Source: Heterotrichella gracilis
Lineage: Eukaryota; Sar; Xanthophyceae; Tribonematales; Xanthonemataceae
Reading direction: 5' to 3'
DNA: 64,000 nt
Assembly (NCBI GenBank): GCA_032358255.1
Contig: JAULBX010012544.1
Span: 1 to 64,000 of the forward strand
The translations under genes and the position numbers were made by a program. Shown in pieces: positions 1 through 9,291 of the stretch (positions are counted from its first letter, which is position 1; each line of letters starts with the position of its first letter). The notes beneath the pieces were generated by a model, which saw only the letters and a list, made by a program, of their open reading frames with translations, was not told where the DNA came from and did no database searches.

Positions 1-919
1 TTATCGCATCTTCTATTCCAACTTTAATGGCCTTATTTGAATTAATGCTAGTATGGAACGTATTTAATTCTTCGTTTATTGCGTTTGTTGGTAAAATTAT
101 TGGATGTTCAAAAACAACCTCTTTTTTTGCCAATCCTTTTCCGGGATCAATGACCATGTGTTTGGATTTGGCATCGGCATTTCTGATCTTGATCACTTCG
201 GTTGTTTTATCTAACAAATTAATGCTCACCAGATTATCTTTGGTAAAAACCCTGAATTTACGGCTGTTTTTAAAGGCCATTCGGTTAGTGGTGATATTGG
301 CTACCACCGAATTTTCAAATTCTACGCGGGCATTCACTATATCAGCAGTGGCACTTACCAGATTAGTGCCTGATACGTGCAGTTTACGGACATTCGACTT
401 CACAATGCTTAATATCAGATCCAGATCATGCATCATTAAATCTAAAACCACTGAAACATCAGTGCCTCTTGAATTGTATTGCGCCAAACGATGTACTTCA
501 ATAAAGATCGGATTATGGATATAGGGTTGTGCGGCAATAAAAGCCGGATTAAATCGCTCCACATGACCCACCTGAAAAACAATGCCTGCTTCCTGAATAA
601 GGTTTTGCAACACTTTTGCTTCCTTTAAATGAGAAGTCACCGGTTTTTCAATGAACACATGTTTTCCGGCAATAATACACTGTTTAGCGATCTCAAAATG
701 GGTATCGCTGGGCGTTGCAATGTCAATGGCTTCTGAATGTTGAATGGCTTCCTCTAAACTTTTGAACTCTTGAACGCCATATTGTGCCGCTAACTCTGAG
801 CAGAGTTTTTTATCTATGTCATAAACACCAACTAATTTCCAGTTCGGGTTTTCCTTCAATAGTCTCAAATGGATCTTGCCAATATAACCTAATCCAATTA
901 AGGAAATTTTATTTACCAT
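1..919 (-). CDS. Gfo/Idh/MocA family oxidoreductase, 3' end cut by window
   Basis: Predicted cytoplasmic NAD(P)-dependent sugar dehydrogenase. Reading the minus strand from the ATG at 919 gives about 306 codons with no stop before the window edge, so a short C-terminal piece lies outside. The N-terminus has a Rossmann loop (GLGYIG, residues 9-14). An EKP motif at residues 91-93 carries the lysine that is catalytic in this family. Family members are usually 320-350 aa. The closest look is to UDP-N-acetylglucosamine 3-dehydrogenases (WlbA/WbpB-like), but the substrate cannot be read from sequence. A TAATTTTG box (925-932, minus strand) ends five bases before the ATG, so the mRNA may be leaderless. 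It diverges from the methyltransferase gene to its right. Confidence 0.88.
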   Translation of the reverse strand, partial: MVNKISLIGLGYIGKIHLRLLKENPNWKLVGVYDIDKKLCSELAAQYGVQEFKSLEEAIQHSEAIDIATPSDTHFEIAKQCIIAGKHVFIEKPVTSHLKEAKVLQNLIQEAGIVFQVGHVERFNPAFIAAQPYIHNPIFIEVHRLAQYNSRGTDVSVVLDLMMHDLDLILSIVKSNVRKLHVSGTNLVSATADIVNARVEFENSVVANITTNRMAFKNSRKFRVFTKDNLVSINLLDKTTEVIKIRNADAKSKHMVIDPGKGLAKKEVVFEHPIILPTNAINEELNTFHTSINSNKAIKVGIEDAI

Positions 920-1138
920 GGGCGCAAAATTAAGGCTTTATCAATGAATTCTAGTATATTCAGTATTAATTTTAAGACATAAATTGTTTATTTCTTAAAT
1001 CTCATATTGATTTATTATAGCCTTCCACATCTGTTTCTGTTTGACTCATAAACTTGTTCATAAACTGGATCGTTTTATTTAAATACGGGTAAACTAAATG
1101 CGTCAAAAATTGTATTTTTGTTTTATATCTCAACTATT

Positions 1139-1822
1139 TTGTTTTACACTGTTTCTAAAGAAGATGAATACCTGTTTCTGGGTAAACGAAAACGTTTGGT
1201 AGAAATACTAAAAACAAAGGGTATTAAAGATAACAAGGTTCTAGCAGCCATAGAAAAAATACCACGCCATTTATTTTTTGATAATAATACCGGCAGGCCG
1301 GCACTTCTAGACCATGCCTACAGTGACAAAGCCTTACCAATTGGAGCCGGACAAACAATTTCTCAACCTTACACGGTAGCTTTTCAAACAGAACAATTAA
1401 ATATACAAGCGGGAGAAAAGATTCTGGAAATTGGTACCGGTTGTGGTTATCAAACCGCCGTGCTTCTTGAAATGGGTGCCAAGGTATTTAGCATTGAACG
1501 ACAAAAAAGTCTTTACGATAAAACCAAATTATTTTTGCCTTCTATCGGATACAAAGGAGCTAAATTGATTTATGGAGATGGTTACAAAGGATTGCCTCAG
1601 TTTGCACCTTTCGATAAAATTATTGTAACGGCCGGCGCTCCTTATATCCCTAATGATCTGCTGGTGCAATTAAAAATCGGAGGTATTCTTCTCATTCCTC
1701 TTGGAGAAGGCGAAACACAAGAAATGGTGTGGCTCAAAAAAGTAAGCGAAACTAATTTCGATAAAAAAGTGCTTGGCAGTTTTCGATTTGTACCCCTCCT
1801 TCAGAATAAATCAGGAGTCTGA
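1139..1822 (+). CDS. pcm: Protein-L-isoaspartate O-methyltransferase
   Basis: Repairs isoaspartyl residues in damaged proteins by SAM-dependent carboxyl methylation in the cytoplasm. Diagnostic blocks are the early IPRHLFF segment, the QTISQPYTVAFQTE block and the SAM-binding loop LEIGTGCGYQT near residue 100. The size (about 227 aa) is normal. The start is uncertain: no in-frame ATG exists. TTG at 1118 overlaps a promoter-like TATTTTTG (1113-1120), so TTG at 1139 is preferred. An ATG at 1162 lies one base out of frame exactly where homologues usually begin, so a one-base indel near the start is possible. Function is secure; only the N-terminus is doubtful. Confidence 0.88.
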   Translation: MFYTVSKEDEYLFLGKRKRLVEILKTKGIKDNKVLAAIEKIPRHLFFDNNTGRPALLDHAYSDKALPIGAGQTISQPYTVAFQTEQLNIQAGEKILEIGTGCGYQTAVLLEMGAKVFSIERQKSLYDKTKLFLPSIGYKGAKLIYGDGYKGLPQFAPFDKIIVTAGAPYIPNDLLVQLKIGGILLIPLGEGETQEMVWLKKVSETNFDKKVLGSFRFVPLLQNKSGV

Positions 1823-1938
1823 TTTTATTTAAAAATACTTCCATTTCACAATTCCAATCAAAGAAGAAGACAATTATTTCCCTTTCTACACTAAATTGAT
1901 TTAATTTGCGTTAAATGCATCATAAACCATTTTTAGAA

Positions 1939-2877
1939 ATGAAATCTACTCACATCCTTTTTAAAACTATTTTTAGTTTACTACTTCTAAATAGTGCTCA
2001 TAATGCCTTATTGGCGCAAGATCTGACCAATAAAAACGGTATTCCAATATTACCTCAGGCTAAAGACTGGAGTTTCGGAATTGATGCTACCAAATTAATT
2101 CAGGATGTTGATTTTAATTTTGTTTCCTCTTCTCAGGCAATTACCGGTAAATACATGATCACAGCTAATTCGGCCTACCGCATGAGTCTGCGCTTGGGTT
2201 TTAATAATTATACCTCAAAAGAAATGACACAAGACAGAGCCGCAGCTGCCAGCAGTGTCATCGCATACCCTTCTGCGGTGGTTATGAAAGAAAATGTTTG
2301 GAAGCGTAATAGCACAGCCATTGGAATTGGCTTTGGAATTGAAAAACGACGTGGTATTTCGCGCTTACAGGGAATTTATGGCATAGAAGGAAATATTTAC
2401 ATTATTTCTACCAATGATAATTTTACTTATGGCAATGCTCTTGTTGCTTCTGTTACTTCACCTATTACTGTGGATGCAAATGGAGACGGAATGACAAGTA
2501 ACGTTTTTGGACCTGCAAATAACATTGATACCTTGCCGCCAATTCAGGGTGTAAACGGATTCGCTCGCGTCATTTCGCGTAAAAGCGGTTTTGCTTTCTC
2601 AGTTGGAGCCAGAGTCTTTATTGGTGCCGAATATTTTCTCCTGCCAAAAATGAGTCTGGGTGGCGAATTTGGTTATTCTCTGGCTTATGCATCATCCGGA
2701 AGAACAGAAACGCAATTAGAATCCATTGGTCAGTCTAACGTGCCCGGCTCCGGTGGAGAAGCAGTGAAACGCACTACATACGACAGCGGTAAATCAAATT
2801 ATTTTGGTTTTGATACCGAAAACGCTAATTACCTCAGTGGAATGTCAGCCTCCTTAAGACTAAATCTGTATTTCTAA
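1939..2877 (+). CDS. Secreted outer-membrane beta-barrel-like protein, function unknown
   Basis: A 312-residue protein starting at ATG 1939; an in-frame ATG at 1915 would only lengthen the region before the signal peptide. Residues 1-27 form a signal peptide ending near NALLAQD. The rest alternates polar and hydrophobic residues with short turns, and ends in RLNLYF, a terminal aromatic as in outer-membrane barrels. No specific family is recognised. A central insert with VDANGDGM looks like a calcium-binding-type loop. It probably sits in the outer membrane. A weak TAATTTG box lies at 1902-1908. No operon partner is close. Confidence 0.65.
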   Translation: MKSTHILFKTIFSLLLLNSAHNALLAQDLTNKNGIPILPQAKDWSFGIDATKLIQDVDFNFVSSSQAITGKYMITANSAYRMSLRLGFNNYTSKEMTQDRAAAASSVIAYPSAVVMKENVWKRNSTAIGIGFGIEKRRGISRLQGIYGIEGNIYIISTNDNFTYGNALVASVTSPITVDANGDGMTSNVFGPANNIDTLPPIQGVNGFARVISRKSGFAFSVGARVFIGAEYFLLPKMSLGGEFGYSLAYASSGRTETQLESIGQSNVPGSGGEAVKRTTYDSGKSNYFGFDTENANYLSGMSASLRLNLYF

Positions 2878-2910
2878 GCGAATTATTGTCCACACAAACA
2901 TTCCTTTGCC

Positions 2911-3178
2911 TTGTCGTTAGGTCATAGCAGCTGATAGCACAGCCGTATCGACTTTTATTATGTCACGTTGTTAGGCTAAGCAGTTGATAGCACAACCTTA
3001 TCGACATTTGCTATGGCATGTCGTTAGGCAATAGAAGCTGATAGCACAGCCTTATCGAGACATCAACTCAGTTCTCGATACTCCCAATAGATATTTGATC
3101 TCACGTCGCTACTCGAACTGATATTCTAGTCTGTCATGTCGTTTGGCAATAGCAGCTGATAGCAGAGCCTTATCGAGA
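2911..3178. repeat. Four imperfect direct repeats of about 42-46 bp
   Basis: The 468-bp gap between the barrel-like gene and the first adhesin holds no convincing gene. It contains four related segments at 2911-2952, 2961-3005, 3016-3060 and 3133-3178. They share the core GTCGTTAGG, then AGCTGATAGCACAGCC, then TATCGA. Copies are 80-90 percent alike by eye and are unevenly spaced, so this is not a CRISPR. Between copies 3 and 4 lies an unrelated tract with TTCTCGATACTC and GCTACTCGAACTG, resembling dispersed filler seen in other Bacteroidota genomes. Confidence 0.7.
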
Positions 3179-3345
3179 CGTCAAATCGGCTCTCAATAGC
3201 ATTTGCTTCTGATTTATTTTTTGTCACCTAACCAAAATCACTACCTAATACTTGCAAGTGTGACTTGTTAAACTTAATTTAGTTCTGTCGCAACTGTTTA
3301 ATGGATAAGCATTCGTCGAGAAAATTTTTAACGAGCCGTATTACT

Positions 3346-5865
3346 ATGAAAAAAAAATTACTTGAAAAAACACTTTTCCTCTTAGTATTCACCAGTTACT
3401 TCACCCTTCAATCGCAAGTAGCTTCACTTTATACGTTCACACAATCCTTTGCCCCTTATATCGCCATTACCGGTGGAACGGTTTTTGGTAATGCCTCCAG
3501 TGATGACATTGTTTATGTCGATCCTGCTTTTCCTTTGGGCACTAATAATGGGTCTTCAGGACCGGGCATCGATATTGGATTTAGTTTTTTATACAACAAT
3601 ACCCGATATGATAAAATTGGTGTTGCTAACGATGGTTGGATCACCTTTGGAAAATCGTCCTTAGGACTTAATGCCGTTAATACCATAGCAGGTAATTATT
3701 ACTCCATCATTTCTGCAAGTTCAAGCGCTACAGCCGATCTGCAAAACCGCATTGCTATTTTATCACGTGACCTTCAGGGACAAACGGGTTCTGAACTTCG
3801 CGTAGAAACCATCGGAAGTTCTCCTAATAGGGTATGTGTGATTCAATGGACCAATTACCGAAAATACAATGCTACCGGCGATGCCTTTGATTTTCAACTG
3901 CGATTAAATGAAACAACTAATATCATTGAATGCATCTATGGAACGTTCATTAACGGCGCAGTAGGAGGAATTGCTGAGCTTGGTTTAAGAGGCACAACAA
4001 ACACCGATTATTCGAATCGTTTTACCAGTGCCGCTATTTCCTGGTCTAATTCAATTGCAGGTACTACCAATAACTCCAGCGTCTTGTTTAACAATGCCGG
4101 TGTGGGCCCTTTGTATGGTCAGTCGTACAAATGGACGCCACCCCAATGTACAGGAACCCTCGCAGCTCTTTCAGCTTCTACCAATGCCTCTTTTATTTGT
4201 CCGGGTGGTTCTAGCACCATCACTCTGCTCAACAGTTATACCCTTTCCGGAATAACTTACACCTGGTCTGGCGCAACTGCATCCTCCGGACCATATACTT
4301 TAGTAGCAAATACCAACAGTCCGTTTTACGCTGCCGGTCCGGTTCCTTCAAGCACCTGGTTTCAGGCCATTTCCACCTGCCTCAATGGAGGTTCAACAGT
4401 TACTTCTGTCCCTCTTTACGTGCAAGTTGCGGCACCAATCATTAGTTCAATCCCATATTCTGAAGGATTTGAAGGACTTATTATCAACGATCAATTACCT
4501 AACTGTTCATGGGTTGCCAGCAACATGCCTGCCATTTGTAAAACATACACTCAATCTACTACTAACAACAGAATACCGTTTAGCGGGACAAAATTTGCCG
4601 GTTTTAAATCGGGAACAAATGTGAATGGTGATTATTTTTATACTAACGGTTTACAACTATACGCAGGTGTCACTTACTCGGCAGCCGTGGCTTATATCAC
4701 GGATGGATTGGCAGGCTGGAATAATTTTTCGATCTTATACGGGCCCAATCAATCCACACTCAATTTGACACCCATCGCATCCATTAACTCGTTCAATAAC
4801 TCCAATTATTTTCAATTGAGTAACACCTTCACTGTGGCCAATTCAGGCGTGTATTATCTGGCCATAAAATGTGTGGGTGCCTCATCAGCGCAGTATCTCT
4901 CCTTTGATGACATTCGGGTCACTGCACCTTGTCAGCTAAATTCACCCCAAATGTCTATCAATGCTAATTTTACGAATATATGCTCCGGCACTTCAGTGAT
5001 CATTGCTGCCACAGGTGCAGATACCTATACTTGGAGCACAGGAGCCAACACACCTAGTATTACTGTAAGTCCAAGCGTTAACACGGTGTTTTCAGTCATT
5101 GGTACTTATACCACCTCATCATGTTCATCTACACTCACACAAAGTATCACTGTCAAAAATTCACCAACCGTGTCGGTTTCTGCCAGTCAAACTCTGGTCT
5201 GCAGTGGTTCCAGTGTATCTTTATTAGCAGGTGGTGCCGCTACATACACCTGGAACAACTTTAGCAATGACTCTTCCATCGTCGTGTTCCCAACACAAAG
5301 TTTTTCTTACACAGTGTATGGCGAAATTTCGAATGGTTGCGGAGCCTTTGCCTCCCGATTTATTAGTGTGAATCCTTTGCCTAACATTTCTGTCGTTAGC
5401 ACCGCTTCTGATGTCTTGTGTGCAGGACAAACCGCCACTTTAACAGCTACAGGTGCGGTGAACTATCAATGGGCTTCTACAGGCCTATTGCTTCAGTCCA
5501 ATCCGGTCTTTGTTTTTCCAAGTAGTACCACTATCTACACTGTAACCGGTACTGACGCGAATTCTTGTGTTAACACCTATACCTTTTTACAAGTGGTTGA
5601 TCTCTGCGCAGGCATTGACGCATACACATCAACAAGCAAATCTCTGTTATTCCCAAATCCTTGTAACAATGAGATTAATTTAATTTTAGGTAATGAGTCC
5701 TATACAAATTGGGAATTGTACAATAACCTAGGACAAAAATTAATGTCCGGTAAACTTACAGGAGAAAACCTGAACTTAAAATTAGATGAATTTCCAAATG
5801 GTTGTTACAACATCAAAGTCTTGTCAGATAAGGAATTTGAGTCCCTAAAATTCATTAAAAATTAA
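3346..5865 (+). CDS. T9SS type A sorting domain adhesin, Ig-like repeats
   Basis: Large secreted surface protein, 839 aa from ATG 3346, chosen because MKKKLLEKTLFLLVF starts a typical signal peptide; an ATG at 3301 would add 15 atypical residues. Order: signal peptide (1-24); an N-terminal beta-rich domain of about 250 residues; an Ig-like segment with CPGGSS and TYTWSG; a jelly-roll choice-of-anchor J/cleaved-adhesin-like domain opening with YSEGFEGL and closing with YLSFDDIRV; three short Ig-like repeats with TYTW-type cores; and a Por-secretion-tail domain beginning LLFPNPCNN and ending KFIKN. The tail is the T9SS export and surface-attachment signal. The N-terminal domain differs from the other four paralogues. 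Ligand unknown. Confidence 0.85.
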   Translation: MKKKLLEKTLFLLVFTSYFTLQSQVASLYTFTQSFAPYIAITGGTVFGNASSDDIVYVDPAFPLGTNNGSSGPGIDIGFSFLYNNTRYDKIGVANDGWITFGKSSLGLNAVNTIAGNYYSIISASSSATADLQNRIAILSRDLQGQTGSELRVETIGSSPNRVCVIQWTNYRKYNATGDAFDFQLRLNETTNIIECIYGTFINGAVGGIAELGLRGTTNTDYSNRFTSAAISWSNSIAGTTNNSSVLFNNAGVGPLYGQSYKWTPPQCTGTLAALSASTNASFICPGGSSTITLLNSYTLSGITYTWSGATASSGPYTLVANTNSPFYAAGPVPSSTWFQAISTCLNGGSTVTSVPLYVQVAAPIISSIPYSEGFEGLIINDQLPNCSWVASNMPAICKTYTQSTTNNRIPFSGTKFAGFKSGTNVNGDYFYTNGLQLYAGVTYSAAVAYITDGLAGWNNFSILYGPNQSTLNLTPIASINSFNNSNYFQLSNTFTVANSGVYYLAIKCVGASSAQYLSFDDIRVTAPCQLNSPQMSINANFTNICSGTSVIIAATGADTYTWSTGANTPSITVSPSVNTVFSVIGTYTTSSCSSTLTQSITVKNSPTVSVSASQTLVCSGSSVSLLAGGAATYTWNNFSNDSSIVVFPTQSFSYTVYGEISNGCGAFASRFISVNPLPNISVVSTASDVLCAGQTATLTATGAVNYQWASTGLLLQSNPVFVFPSSTTIYTVTGTDANSCVNTYTFLQVVDLCAGIDAYTSTSKSLLFPNPCNNEINLILGNESYTNWELYNNLGQKLMSGKLTGENLNLKLDEFPNGCYNIKVLSDKEFESLKFIKN

Positions 5866-5978
5866 CTATTAATTAAGTCTTTTTTTTAGTCTTTTCTTCC
5901 TCAATTTAACACTATCGTTGTAATTTAAGACATTGATTGTTAACGGAATAGTGTTAAATATTAAATTATTGTGATCTT

Positions 5979-6012
5979 TTTGTCAAATCAATACTTTTTT
6001 TCAATAAGTTTG
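5979..6012 (+). promoter_or_regulatory. Predicted Bacteroidota promoter for the 6042 adhesin gene
   Basis: TTTG at 5979-5982 and TAAGTTTG at 6005-6012 match the -33 and -7 elements of the Bacteroidota primary sigma factor (TTTG and TAnnTTTG), with a 22-base spacer. Transcription would start about 25 bases before the ATG at 6042. Confidence 0.5.
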
Positions 6013-6041
6013 CCTTATAACAATCTAATCTCTTAAACACA

Positions 6042-9000
6042 ATGAAAAAAACTTACAAATCAATTACAACGTTTATCGTGCTGCTTAGCTTGATAACGTT
6101 TAACTTGAGTGCACAGTTGTCAGGTACTGTTACCATAAACAGTGGTGCGGCAACTGCCGGTACCAATTACCAGACATTTACGGCCTTAGCCTCAGCGCTC
6201 AACACTTCCGGTGTTTCCGGACCATTAGTGGTAAACGTGGTTGCTTCAACCGGTCCTTATGTGGAGCAAGTGCAATTTAACGCTATTACAGGTGTTTCAG
6301 CGCAAAACACCATCACCATCAACGGTAATGGCAATACGCTTACTTTTGCAGCAGCAACTGTTGGTGCACCATGGATCCTCTCCTTACAAGGAGCTGACCG
6401 CATGAATTTCAACAACCTTACCATTATTGGTAATGGAACTTATGCTTGGTGTGCTTTATTAACCAATGGATCTGACTACAACTCATTTTCGACTTGTACC
6501 TTTTCGGTAGGAACTCTAAACGGTACAGGTACTACCCAGTTCCCAGTTATTTTTAGTGGATCAAATACTTCATATTCCACTTTTGGTAACTCCGGTAACT
6601 ACAACACCTTCTTGAATTGTAACATGCGTAATGGTTACGCCGGTATCATGATGTATGGCCTAACGACTGCTCCATGGATCACAGATAACCGTTTTGAGAA
6701 TTGTTCAGTGACAGATTGGTACCAATATGGTGCCTTCTTTTATTATCACAAAAATACAGTGATGAAAAACTGTGTCGTTGAAAGACCAACCAGAACAAGT
6801 GTAACCACAACTTATGGAATCTATTTCTATTATATTAATGGTGGTGTGTTAGATGGTAACCGTGTTCAAAACTTATTTGCCGGTACCGGTTGTGCCAAAA
6901 GAAAAATGATCAAGAATAACATCATTTCTACTATTAATCACAATGGTTTCATCTATGGTTTATATGCACCCTATATTGATGGATACATTTATCATAATAC
7001 CATTTCCTTGGATAATACGGCTTCTACAAGTGGTAGTAGTTGTTATGGATTATATACTTATTATACCTCAGGTTATGATGTTTGGTGTAGAGACAATATC
7101 ATCTCAGTAACCAGAGGTGGAGCTGCCACTAAATACGCTTATTATTTGAGTTCAGGAGTTATCTCTAATTACAACAATATCTATATGAATTGTGTAGCCG
7201 GTACTAACTATACTGCAAGCGTTGCTGGAGTTAATTACAACTTAACTGGTTTACAAGGTGCAGGTTTTGATGCTAACAGTGTTTCAATGGATCCACAATT
7301 CACCAACATTGCTGGTAACAATTTAATTCCTACCAATCCGGCTTTTAATAACTTAGGTGGTCCGGTTGGCGTTTCACAAGATATCAATTTTAACCCTCGT
7401 TCTGGAACTGTTCCTGATATTGGAGCACATGAGTTTTTAAGTACGCAATGTGCCGGTACACCTAGTGCCAACACAGTAAACACACCTACTTATGCTTTAT
7501 GTCCAAACAACCAGGCAGATATAACCGTAGGTACTTATTACAGCGATCTAGGTATCACTTACCAATGGTTAACTTCTACCACTTCTTCAGTTGGTCCGTT
7601 TACAGCTGTTTCAGGAGCTACCAATATTTCGGTAACAACTCCTCCAATGACTGCTAATACTTGGTATCAAGTAGTAATGACCTGTACCAATGGTGGTGGT
7701 TCTATTCAACCTGTTGGTTTAGTTCAGGTAGCCGGTACTACTTTCAGCAACGTACCATACTACGAAAGTTTTGAAACTATTCCGGGTGTTAACAAATTAC
7801 CAAACTGCTCATGGGCAGCTTCAAGTTTGGGCGGTAACTGTTTAACCTACAATACTTCGAATACATTAGGTAGAACTCCTCGTACAGGAACAAGTTTTGC
7901 TTCCTTCTATTACAATCCGGGAGCAACTAACTTCTTCTGGACAAACGGAATCAATTTAGTAGCTGGTATTACTTACTCTGCTGCAGTTTGGTATCAATCA
8001 GAATATTATGGTTATGCTAACTGGACAGATCTTTCTATTTTATATAATAGCACTCAGGTAGCTGCAGGTTCAACAACTATTTGTTCAACAAATGGTCCTG
8101 CTATCAGTACTTCAGGTTTTAAATTGTTAGACGGTACTTTCACAGTGCCTACATCTGGTGTTTATTATGTAGCTGTGAGAGGTACCGGTAACACTTCCGG
8201 TTCTGCACAATGGTTAACTTGGGATGATTTATCGATCACAATTCCATGTTCCGTAAATGCGCCTTCAATGACAGTAAGTGCTAATACCACTACTATTTGT
8301 GCCGGTGATCCGGTAGTATTAACTGCTATTGGTGCTGATACATATAACTGGAGTTCAGGTGCAACTACTAACGTAACCACTGAAAATCCGGATGACACTG
8401 AAACATTTACAGTAATTGGAACTAACACTTTAACCGGTTGTTCAAGTACCTTAACTCAAATGGTGTATGTGAATCCTGCTCCAAATGTATTGGTTTATGC
8501 CAGTACTTCATCCGTGTGTGCAGGTTCACCAGCTAACTTAACTGCTTTTGGTGCTATGACTTACACTTGGAATACAGGTGCTTTTGGTGCTAACGTAACT
8601 GTTTCGCCTTCTGCTTCTACAAACTACACTGTATTAGGTTCTAATACATATGGTTGTGTAGGTACTGCAGTTCAAGCTATTTCAGTGAATGCACTTCCTA
8701 CTATTGCTGCAACTAGTTCTGCTCCAAACGAAATGTGTGCCGGCGAAACTCAGGTGTTAACTGCAAGCGGTGGTGTAACTTACCAATGGGTAGCTAGTCC
8801 ATCTGGTTTATTAATGCAAGGTGCTTCCGTAAATGTGAACCCTACTTCTACAACTGTTTATACTGTAACAGGTACAAACGCTGCAGGTTGCTCAAACAAA
8901 TTCACTTTAACTCAAAATGTGAGTGAGTGTGTTGGTTTAAACCAAATTGCAGGTTCTTTAAGTGGTGTTAAAATTTACCCGAATCCAACTTCAGGTGAAT

Positions 9001-9191
9001 TTACTGTTGAATTATCTAACGCTTCTGTAAAAACAGTAATTGTAACAGATGTTACCGGTAGAGTAATTTCTTCAAACACTAGCGCTGCTGATGTAGTGAA
9101 AGTAAATTTAAACAATCTTTCTAGCGGTGTTTACTACGTGAAAGTTCAATCAAACAATGCGGTTGAAGTAGTAAAAGTGGTTAAACACTAA
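6042..9191 (+). CDS. T9SS type A adhesin with beta-helix N-terminal domain
   Basis: A 1049-residue secreted protein. Order: signal peptide (1-25); a right-handed parallel beta-helix region (about 30-460) with repeated N-rich coils such as NNIISTINHNG and YHNTISLDN, ending in PDIGAHEFL; an Ig-like segment; a choice-of-anchor J jelly-roll (FETIPG to LTWDDLSI); three Ig-like repeats with TYNW/TYTW cores; and a type A sorting tail (KIYPNPTSGEF to VVKVVKH). The closest paralogue is the 11743 gene, with the same domain order and a near-identical N-terminus. Here the helix lacks about 21 residues around residue 285. It has its own promoter and a terminator at 9211, so it is probably monocistronic. 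Beta-helix folds often bind or cleave polysaccharide, but no catalytic site is evident. Confidence 0.85.
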   Translation: MKKTYKSITTFIVLLSLITFNLSAQLSGTVTINSGAATAGTNYQTFTALASALNTSGVSGPLVVNVVASTGPYVEQVQFNAITGVSAQNTITINGNGNTLTFAAATVGAPWILSLQGADRMNFNNLTIIGNGTYAWCALLTNGSDYNSFSTCTFSVGTLNGTGTTQFPVIFSGSNTSYSTFGNSGNYNTFLNCNMRNGYAGIMMYGLTTAPWITDNRFENCSVTDWYQYGAFFYYHKNTVMKNCVVERPTRTSVTTTYGIYFYYINGGVLDGNRVQNLFAGTGCAKRKMIKNNIISTINHNGFIYGLYAPYIDGYIYHNTISLDNTASTSGSSCYGLYTYYTSGYDVWCRDNIISVTRGGAATKYAYYLSSGVISNYNNIYMNCVAGTNYTASVAGVNYNLTGLQGAGFDANSVSMDPQFTNIAGNNLIPTNPAFNNLGGPVGVSQDINFNPRSGTVPDIGAHEFLSTQCAGTPSANTVNTPTYALCPNNQADITVGTYYSDLGITYQWLTSTTSSVGPFTAVSGATNISVTTPPMTANTWYQVVMTCTNGGGSIQPVGLVQVAGTTFSNVPYYESFETIPGVNKLPNCSWAASSLGGNCLTYNTSNTLGRTPRTGTSFASFYYNPGATNFFWTNGINLVAGITYSAAVWYQSEYYGYANWTDLSILYNSTQVAAGSTTICSTNGPAISTSGFKLLDGTFTVPTSGVYYVAVRGTGNTSGSAQWLTWDDLSITIPCSVNAPSMTVSANTTTICAGDPVVLTAIGADTYNWSSGATTNVTTENPDDTETFTVIGTNTLTGCSSTLTQMVYVNPAPNVLVYASTSSVCAGSPANLTAFGAMTYTWNTGAFGANVTVSPSASTNYTVLGSNTYGCVGTAVQAISVNALPTIAATSSAPNEMCAGETQVLTASGGVTYQWVASPSGLLMQGASVNVNPTSTTVYTVTGTNAAGCSNKFTLTQNVSECVGLNQIAGSLSGVKIYPNPTSGEFTVELSNASVKTVIVTDVTGRVISSNTSAADVVKVNLNNLSSGVYYVKVQSNNAVEVVKVVKH

Positions 9192-9210
9192 TTAAATGAT
9201 CAATGATATA

Positions 9211-9245
9211 AAAGCCTCCTTCCAGCATAGGGAGGAGGCTTTTTA
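9211..9245 (+). terminator. Intrinsic terminator after the 6042 gene
   Basis: The hairpin pairs AGCCTCCTTCC with GGAGGAGGCT and is followed by TTTTTATT. It lies 20 bases after the stop codon. Confidence 0.85.
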
Positions 9246-9291
9246 TTATAAATAAGATGTTATTACATTAAGAACCATAAGTACTAAAAAA

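Noticed and set aside
27-524. A 165-codon plus-strand frame at the window start
   Set aside because: It is antisense to the clearly conserved Gfo/Idh/MocA gene.
2911-3178. CRISPR-like direct repeats
   Set aside because: Repeats are imperfect and unevenly spaced at 50-117 bp, and no cas genes are nearby.
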